Assembly: GCA_030592625.1 (NCBI GenBank)
Contig: JAUVIY010000081.1
Location: 1-9,650, forward strand
Origin: Spirochaeta sp.
GTDB lineage: Bacteria; Spirochaetota; Spirochaetia; DSM-2461
Direction: 5' to 3'
DNA: 9,650 nt
Positions 5,882 through 9,650 of the stretch are shown here, piece after piece. Position numbers and translations under genes: made by a program. The notes beneath the pieces are model-generated. The model searched no databases and was not told the DNA's origin. It saw only the letters and a program-made list of their open reading frames with translations. Each line of letters starts with the position of its first letter. Positions within the stretch are counted from its first letter, which is position 1.

Positions 5882-5952
5882 GAGGATATCGGATTCGAAC
5901 CGACGACCTGTTGATTGCGAACCAACCGCTCTGCCAACTGAGCTAATCCCCC
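5880..5952 (-). tRNA. tRNA-Ala (anticodon CGC)
   Basis: On the minus strand 73 bases fold into a full cloverleaf. The acceptor stem is GGGGGAT with ATCCTCC, including a G3-U70 wobble. The D stem is GCTC/GAGC with loop AGTTGGCA. The anticodon stem is GTTGG/TCAAC (one G-U) around TTCGCAA, giving anticodon CGC for codon GCG. The variable loop is AGGTC, and the T stem GTCGG/CCGAT holds loop TTCGAAT. A73 is the discriminator. The G3-U70 pair with A73 is the classic alanine identity set and agrees with the anticodon. CCA is not encoded (the bases after A73 are CAA), so it must be added after processing. It has its own promoter and a structured trailer. Confidence 0.95.
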
Positions 5953-5964
5953 GGGGAAGCCAAG

Positions 5965-5992
5965 AATATACCGAGTCAGGTTGATTTATCAA
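5965..5992 (-). promoter_or_regulatory. tRNA-Ala promoter
   Basis: On the minus strand TTGATA (5992-5987) and TATATT (5970-5965) are 16 bases apart, close to the sigma70 consensus. The start point would be about 5 bases before the mature tRNA 5' end. It lies in the gap after the acylphosphatase stop. Confidence 0.75.
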
Positions 5993-6012
5993 GAAGTTAG
6001 GATTTTCCTTTG

Positions 6013-6285
6013 TCACCAGACCAAATCAAATCCGGAATATCTGCCGGTTGCAGGCTGTTTCTCCGCCTGGATTTCCCTGACCATGGCACCTGGAGGACCG
6101 TCCCTCAGAACTGATTCCAGTGAATCCAAGCCATCATCTGCGCCCTCCGCCCAGACTTCCACCGATCCGTCGCCCAGATTGCGGACCCAGCCGGTGAGTC
6201 CGAGGGATTTTCCTTGTCTCATGACGAACCAGCGGAACCCGACACCCTGCACCCGGCCGACGACAATGTATTTCCTCGCACTCAC
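6013..6285 (-). CDS. acyP: Acylphosphatase
   Basis: A 90-residue cytoplasmic enzyme, typical length, that hydrolyses acyl phosphates such as carbamoyl phosphate or 1,3-bisphosphoglycerate to the acid and phosphate. The signature G-R-V-Q-G-V-G-F-R places the phosphate-binding Arg at 18; the second motif W-V-R-N-L-G-D-G-S-V-E-V gives catalytic Asn36. GTG 6285 is chosen because AAAGGTG lies just upstream and the product starts as family members do. The frame is open further upstream, but that part is the shadow of recX. Only 4 bases separate it from the recX stop, so it is the last gene of the rplM operon. The C-terminus ends Y-S-G-F-D-L-V-W, close to the family ending. Confidence 0.92.
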   Translation of the reverse strand: MSARKYIVVGRVQGVGFRWFVMRQGKSLGLTGWVRNLGDGSVEVWAEGADDGLDSLESVLRDGPPGAMVREIQAEKQPATGRYSGFDLVW

Positions 6286-6289
6286 GATT

Positions 6290-6946
6290 TCACCTTTTAC
6301 TCCTGATAAGAGCCCGAACACGCGAAACCGGGAACCCCCGGCGAACCAGTGCCGCCAGCAGTTTCTCATCGGTAATTCCGGATCGCCGGGACAGCTTGTC
6401 CCAGGCTCGCTCCATCGCATCTTCGGCCTCATCATCCCCGAGTTCTTCAAGAACCGCTACCACGGCCTCCCGGGCTACAGAGCCGCCGATCCCCTTGGAC
6501 ATCAGAGCCCCGCGCAAGCGTGAAGGTCCTTCGGGCCGGTTACGCAGCCGGGAGCGGACCCAGGCTTCGGCGAAGCGCCGGTCGTCAAGAAAGCCGGCCG
6601 ACACCAGCCCGTCCAGGACTGATGATACAGCCTCCCGGGAAAATCCTTTCCTGATGAGTTTAACCGTCAAACCCCGTCGACACTGCTCCGAACGGGCCAG
6701 CAGGTCCAGAGCCTTACGGCGACAGCGACAGGTTTCGGAAGCTGACTCGAGGTCAGCAAGAAGCGACTCATCCAGGTCAGTTCCCACCGAGAGGCGGATT
6801 GCCGCGGGATGGTCGGCGTCCAAAAGAAAAAGGGAACCATCATCGAGGCGCACATGCAGTACACTCCCGTCGGTTCCCTCTCTCTTGAGTCCGGAGACTT
6901 TAACGTTTGGAGAACTGGAACTTCTTCCTTGCTCCGGGCTGACCAT
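6290..6946 (-). CDS. recX: RecX-family regulator of RecA
   Basis: A 218-residue protein (usual range about 150-270) built of repeated three-helix units. RecX binds RecA filaments and limits recombination. Recognisable parts are [15 protein letters not shown] (about 79-93), [19 protein letters not shown] (about 117-129), the [11 protein letters not shown] unit, and L-V-R-R-G-F near the end. The N-terminal 60 residues form the weakly conserved extension. ATG 6946 makes the gene overlap the end of rpsI by 47 bases. The only later start before the conserved part is GTG 6853, which would cut into a plausible strand ([12 protein letters not shown]), so the long form is preferred. recA is not in the window. 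Confidence 0.88.
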   Translation of the reverse strand: MVSPEQGRSSSSPNVKVSGLKREGTDGSVLHVRLDDGSLFLLDADHPAAIRLSVGTDLDESLLADLESASETCRCRRKALDLLARSEQCRRGLTVKLIRKGFSREAVSSVLDGLVSAGFLDDRRFAEAWVRSRLRNRPEGPSRLRGALMSKGIGGSVAREAVVAVLEELGDDEAEDAMERAWDKLSRRSGITDEKLLAALVRRGFPVSRVRALIRSKR

Positions 6947-7292
6947 ACTTTTTCCGCTCGACCATACGTGCGTCCCTGGTAAGGAAGCCGTTGGCTTTCA
7001 AGGTGGGACGGTTGGTTTCATCGAGTTCGACGAGGGCCCGGGCGATTCCATGACGGACTGCACCGGCCTGACCGTTGATTCCGCCGCCGCGGACATTGAC
7101 AAGGATATTCAACTTTTCCTCGTTGGCGGTTACCACCAGAGGCTGCTTGAGAATATCCCGAAGGGCCTCAAGGGGGAAGTATTCTTCCAGGCTGCGGCCG
7201 TTCACTTTAATTCCCGGCGCACCTTCCCGGATGTATACCCGGGCTACAGATGTTTTACGACGGCCGGTACCGTTGGATAAAATCTTAATCAC
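6900..7292 (-). CDS. rpsI: 30S ribosomal protein S9
   Basis: A 130-residue ribosomal protein at the family's usual length. [12 protein letters not shown] near the start, [20 protein letters not shown] in the middle and the basic tail [17 protein letters not shown] are all standard. The terminal S-K-R reaches the P-site tRNA in known ribosomes. GTG 7292 is the start, with AGGAG at 7303-7299 six bases upstream. The stop codon of rplM (TAG 7304-7302) lies inside this ribosome site, so the two genes are tightly joined, as in most bacteria. Confidence 0.98.
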   Translation of the reverse strand: MIKILSNGTGRRKTSVARVYIREGAPGIKVNGRSLEEYFPLEALRDILKQPLVVTANEEKLNILVNVRGGGINGQAGAVRHGIARALVELDETNRPTLKANGFLTRDARMVERKKYGQPGARKKFQFSKR

Positions 7293-7301
7293 GATATGCT
7301 C

Positions 7302-7730
7302 CTAGAATTCCAGTACTTCGGGCTGCTGCGCATCGTGGGGATGTGCGGCACCAGCGTAAATCTTCACGTTCCGGTAGAGTTTATTGCCCAGGGGACCACG
7401 GGGCAGCATGCCCCTGACGGCCTTTTCCATGGGAGCCGTCGGCTTGCGGGATACGAATTTCTCATAGTTCTCTACTTTGAGTCCGCCGAGATATCCGGAG
7501 TGCCGGTAGTAAAGCTTGTTATTTTTCTTGTTCCCGGTTAATTGAGCCTTGTCCGCATTCACGATGATGACGAAATCACCAACGTCATGGAATGGAACGT
7601 AATAAGGCTTATGTTTACCCCGGGCGATGGACGCCGCTTTCACGGCCACACGTCCCAGGGGCTTGCCGGTTGCATCAATGACGTACCATTTATGTTCGAC
7701 ATCGTTCGGTTTTACGTAAATTGTCTTCAT
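7302..7730 (-). CDS. rplM: 50S ribosomal protein L13
   Basis: A 142-residue ribosomal protein, normal length. W-Y-V-I-D-A-T-G-K-P-L-G-R near the start, H-D-V-G-D-F-V-I-I-V-N-A, L-Y-Y-R-H-S-G-Y-L-G-G-L-K and M-L-P-R-G-P-L-G are the family's conserved blocks. L13 is an early assembly protein of the large subunit. It starts at ATG 7730 with a modest site, AGAAGAA, directly upstream. It is the first gene of rplM-rpsI-recX-acyP and is preceded by a leader of about 145 bases, so translational control at the leader is possible. Confidence 0.98.
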   Translation of the reverse strand: MKTIYVKPNDVEHKWYVIDATGKPLGRVAVKAASIARGKHKPYYVPFHDVGDFVIIVNADKAQLTGNKKNNKLYYRHSGYLGGLKVENYEKFVSRKPTAPMEKAVRGMLPRGPLGNKLYRNVKIYAGAAHPHDAQQPEVLEF

Positions 7731-7880
7731 TTCTTCTGCCTCGAGTCTTTTTCAGTAAATCACCCGGGATTCGACCCGTCAGGTTCCATGGCTAAATACT
7801 GAACAAGACGTCAATCCCGCTAAAAGAGTCTCTTTCGTATAATGATTTGAAAGAAACCCAAGGGGTTTAGTGGGCGGTAT
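7731..7880 (-). promoter_or_regulatory. Long structured leader of the rplM operon
   Basis: About 145 bases lie between the predicted start point and rplM ATG, with no ORF of note. Two palindromes are present: AAACCC-AAG-GGGTTT at 7854-7868 and AAAGAG-T-CTCTTT at 7823-7835. Ribosomal protein leaders for L13 are known in other phyla. Whether this one binds L13 is inference; I could not match it to a known leader family. Confidence 0.4.
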
Positions 7881-7909
7881 ATAATCACCGAATCGGGAAC
7901 TTTCGTCAA
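7881..7909 (-). promoter_or_regulatory. Likely rplM operon promoter
   Basis: On the minus strand TTGACG (7909-7904) and GATTAT (7886-7881) are 17 bases apart; TTATAT at 19 bases overlaps. The -35 box includes the stop codon of the upstream membrane-protein gene. Confidence 0.55.
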
Positions 7910-8205
7910 TACCGTCTGTTACGGATAAGAAAAACCAGAAAACCGGCCGCCAGAAGGATGGAAGGAAGGCCGGAAAGAAGGGATTTGAGCAGCGGAAATC
8001 CCTGCCACACCAGCAATTCGTAAGAAGCCAGTCCGATCAGGACCAGGGTGGCATACAAGGCATCGATAAAGAAAAACATGGCACCGAGGACGACAAGCAT
8101 CCATGCTGCGTCCCGGGTTCGGGACCACAACGCAATAGCGGGGAATGCCGCCAGAAAAGAACAGACCATCCGTACAAAAACGGGAATGGCCTCAATGTTA
8201 TTCAT
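7906..8205 (-). CDS. Small membrane protein, unknown function
   Basis: A 99-residue protein with hydrophobic segments at about 10-27, 33-60 (long enough for two short helices or one long one, with an internal Asp48) and 78-95, ending in R-N-R-R-Y. ATG 8205 lies 3 bases after the stop of the aminotransferase-like gene, so they are co-transcribed. The ribosome site is poor, which fits translation coupled to the gene before it. I do not recognise the family. The last codon lies in the rplM promoter. Confidence 0.7.
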   Translation of the reverse strand: MNNIEAIPVFVRMVCSFLAAFPAIALWSRTRDAAWMLVVLGAMFFFIDALYATLVLIGLASYELLVWQGFPLLKSLLSGLPSILLAAGFLVFLIRNRRY

Positions 8206-8208
8206 TAT

Positions 8209-9027
8209 CTAAAAACCCCCGCATGTGAGCAAGGCAGATTCCTTTGTCGAGATATCTGTGGGCAGAATCAACGATCGCTTCGGTGACGGCGCAACAAGAA
8301 TCCGTTGAGAAAACAGGGATTCGAAAACATCGTCATATTCCCCATGATTTCCACGGAACAGCATGTACGGTCCCCTCCTCTCCCAAATATCGGCATTTCC
8401 GCCTGAAATTGGAGTATTTCCGTCCCTGGAAGTATCTCCGATAGATGCACAGCTGCGAACCAGTGCCGCAAGGATAACAGGAGAAACCGGGTCCGATTGG
8501 AGTACCGATTCACCGGCGTTCCTGCACAGCACCGGCTGAACTTCCGTCAGGCCGGGGAGAGGCAGAACGGGGAAGAGATAATCGGCCTCCGGATGACCGG
8601 GCAGCAGAGGACGCCCCCAGAGTACCGTGACGCGCCTGCTGTGGCGCCTGCCATCCCCGCCGCCATCCCCGAGAGGCAGATCCAGAGGATCAATCGGCGG
8701 CTCACCAAGGCCCAAGGCCGCCAGAGCCACCTCGGCGTTACGGTATATGCGGACCGCCGAGTACCCGGGAAACAATCTCATCAGCGCCTTCTCAAGCCGT
8801 CCTTCCCAGCGGCTCGGATAAGGCGCATAGAGCCCCCGGTCGATCTCGTTTTTCAGCCTCAGGGAAACACCGTTCGGCCGATGGCCCATCAGGGCCCGGC
8901 CGCCGTCGGCCCAGCAGTCGAGCCAGCGGGAACCATCCAGGGCGTAGAGCCTGTATCCCCGGGCCCGTCCGATTCGGGGAAGCCGGGCCAGTCGTGCGGA
9001 TTCTTCAGGATTCAAAGGGCCGAACAC
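8209..9027 (-). CDS. Reduced class III aminotransferase-like protein, probably without PLP catalysis
   Basis: A 272-residue protein; true class III aminotransferases have about 420-450. The N-terminal segment (about 20-105) follows that fold: G-Y-R-L-Y-A-L-D-G-S-R-W-L-D-C-W-A-D-G-G-R, then G-H-R-P, Y-P-S-R-W-E-G-R-L and L-F-P-G-Y-S-A-V-R-I-Y-R-N. The C-terminal segment (about 215-262) looks like the usual small-domain end, with I-L-V-A-P-S-P-K-R-S-L-I-L-P. The large middle domain, with the PLP-binding Lys and the D-E-V-X-X-G stretch, is shrunken and not recognisable. No frameshift is visible, so this looks like a settled reduced family rather than a fresh pseudogene. GTG 9027 follows AAGGAG by 8 bases. 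It sits between a helicase and a small membrane protein; the role is unknown. Confidence 0.7.
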   Translation of the reverse strand: MFGPLNPEESARLARLPRIGRARGYRLYALDGSRWLDCWADGGRALMGHRPNGVSLRLKNEIDRGLYAPYPSRWEGRLEKALMRLFPGYSAVRIYRNAEVALAALGLGEPPIDPLDLPLGDGGGDGRRHSRRVTVLWGRPLLPGHPEADYLFPVLPLPGLTEVQPVLCRNAGESVLQSDPVSPVILAALVRSCASIGDTSRDGNTPISGGNADIWERRGPYMLFRGNHGEYDDVFESLFSQRILVAPSPKRSLILPTDISTKESALLTCGGF

Positions 9028-9088
9028 AGTGCTCGCTCCTTACAATGGAATGAACCTCACCGCGCCAGAGGTCAATTATAACAGACAT
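9005..9088 (-). CDS. Possible 27-residue ORF coupled to the helicase stop
   Basis: The helicase ends in TGATG: its TGA overlaps an ATG that opens 27 codons, M-S-V-I-I-D-L-W-R-G-E-V-H-S-I-V and on, to a TGA inside the aminotransferase-like gene in another frame. AGGAGAGG lies about 8 bases before the ATG. The AAGGAG for the aminotransferase-like gene lies within it. It may be a coupling leader, or a frameshifted old start of the next gene. No homology recognised. Confidence 0.25.
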   Translation of the reverse strand: MSVIIDLWRGEVHSIVRSEHCVRPFES

Positions 9089-9650
9089 CACCAATCCTCT
9101 CCTGCTGCACCCAGTAACTCCATCTTATGAGATGAGAATTCAGGAAGCAGGGTGGCTTTTTGGCCCGACTCGAAGAGGACATGAATCACCGTATGACCGC
9201 CGTTGTTTATCCGTTTCTGGACGACACCGACACCGTATTCATCATGCATGAGTTTGACGCCGGGATGCCAGGGGTTGTTATCGGGTTCCGGTGAGTCTCC
9301 CTCTCCCTCCACTCTGATCTGATCGTCGGGAACCTCTTTGAGGAATCGGGACGGCAGACTGTCCCGGTAACGGCCCCAAAGCATGCGGCGCCGGCAGGTG
9401 GTGAAGGCCAATGCCTTGCGGGCCCGGGTGATGGCCACATAGAAGAGACGGCGCTCCTCCTCAAGCTCATCGTCTTCAAAGCCCTCATCCCCCCGGGGAA
9501 AAAGACCTTCCTCCAATCCGGTGATGATAACACGGTCGAACTCCAGGCCTTTGGTGTTATGCATGGTAATCAGTGTAACCCGATTCTCGTCACCCTCTTC
9601 TTCCTCGAGAAAGGCCTGATCCAGCTCCACCAGTTCCAGGAAGGCGGTGA
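9088..9650 (-). CDS. UvrD/PcrA-type superfamily 1 DNA helicase, C-terminal part (5' end outside window)
   Basis: The frame is open through the right edge; GTG 9630 is internal, not a start. The product is the C-terminal end of a 3'-5' ATP-dependent helicase used in repair and in clearing blocked forks. Motif V is V-T-L-I-T-M-H-N-T-K-G-L-E-F-D-R-V-I-I-T-G-L-E-E-G-L-F-P, and motif VI is E-E-E-R-R-L-F-Y-V-A-I-T-R-A-R, holding the ATP-contact Arg. The tail has the Tudor-like barrel of PcrA/UvrD (V-K-L-M-H-D-E-Y-G-V-G-V-V, then V-L-F-E-S-G-Q-K-A-T-L-L), which in known members touches RNA polymerase. PcrA, UvrD and Rep cannot be told apart from this part alone, although the barrel argues against Rep. 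It ends in TGATG, leading to a small ORF and the aminotransferase-like gene. Confidence 0.93.
   Translation of the reverse strand, partial: TAFLELVELDQAFLEEEEGDENRVTLITMHNTKGLEFDRVIITGLEEGLFPRGDEGFEDDELEEERRLFYVAITRARKALAFTTCRRRMLWGRYRDSLPSRFLKEVPDDQIRVEGEGDSPEPDNNPWHPGVKLMHDEYGVGVVQKRINNGGHTVIHVLFESGQKATLLPEFSSHKMELLGAAGEDW

Noticed and set aside
5734..6016. Short open frames across the tRNA and repeat (67-84 residues, Arg/Pro-rich)
   Set aside because: They run through the tRNA gene and GC-rich repeat, lack ribosome sites and show no protein-like pattern; products such as these are commonly mis-annotated at tRNA ends.
6396..7280. Long plus-strand frame opposite recX and rpsI
   Set aside because: It is the complement of two well-supported genes; the product is Ser/Arg-rich with no domain.
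7758..7785. T-arm-like sequence (CGGG-TCGAATC-CCG) in the rplM leader on the minus strand
   Set aside because: The loop is one base short of a T loop and no acceptor, D or anticodon stems can be built around it, so it is not a tRNA.
8497..9081. 194-codon plus-strand frame opposite the aminotransferase-like gene
   Set aside because: No ribosome site, composition biased to Arg/Pro/Gln, and the minus-strand product shows fold-specific motifs.

Overview
The window reads as ordinary chromosomal DNA of a moderately GC-rich bacterium. A spirochaete is my best guess. It rests on the rplM-rpsI-recX order, the reduced class III aminotransferase-like protein next to a UvrD/PcrA-type helicase, and the tRNA-linked repeat. 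This is inference from memory of such genomes; no single gene here is diagnostic.

Layout. (1) 1-1261, plus strand: the 3' end of a membrane GT2 glycosyltransferase joined by an ATGA overlap to a PlsC-type acyltransferase, probably a lipid or glycolipid modification pair. (2) 1239-1947: a decayed stretch with a short C-terminal scrap of an unidentified gene (minus) and the C-terminal part of a COG1373/DUF4143-type AAA ATPase carrying an internal deletion. (3) 1989-2929, plus: a small autoregulated-looking cassette with a sigma70-type promoter, an ArsR-family repressor, a 30-residue ORF and a four-helix membrane protein. Two related operator-like palindromes (20 of 26 bases the same) lie one before arsR and one before the small ORF. 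(4) 4510-2919, minus: a NadR-type NMN adenylyltransferase/nicotinamide riboside kinase, a 28-residue ORF, and a second four-helix membrane protein whose apparent native start is cut by a stop at codon 4. (5) 4560-5669, plus: the C-terminal two thirds of an adenine deaminase, missing the metal-binding N-terminal half and holding one in-frame stop.

(6) 5669-5992: a tRNA-Ala(CGC) on the minus strand with its own promoter. Just 3' of it is a compact repeat region with two copies of a 35-nt hairpin unit, an inverted copy of the tRNA 3' end, and a third, shortened tRNA-end copy. This is the most unusual structure in the window. (7) 7909-6013, minus: the operon rplM-rpsI-recX-acylphosphatase behind a promoter and a leader of about 145 nt. 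(8) 9650-7906, minus: the 3' end of a UvrD/PcrA-like helicase, a possible 27-residue ORF with TGATG coupling, a reduced aminotransferase-like protein lacking an obvious PLP lysine, and a small membrane protein.

I found no complete mobile element, CRISPR array or phage gene. The cluster of three broken genes, the ArsR cassette and the tRNA-end repeats mark 1240-5880 as a stretch with a history of rearrangement between stable housekeeping blocks.
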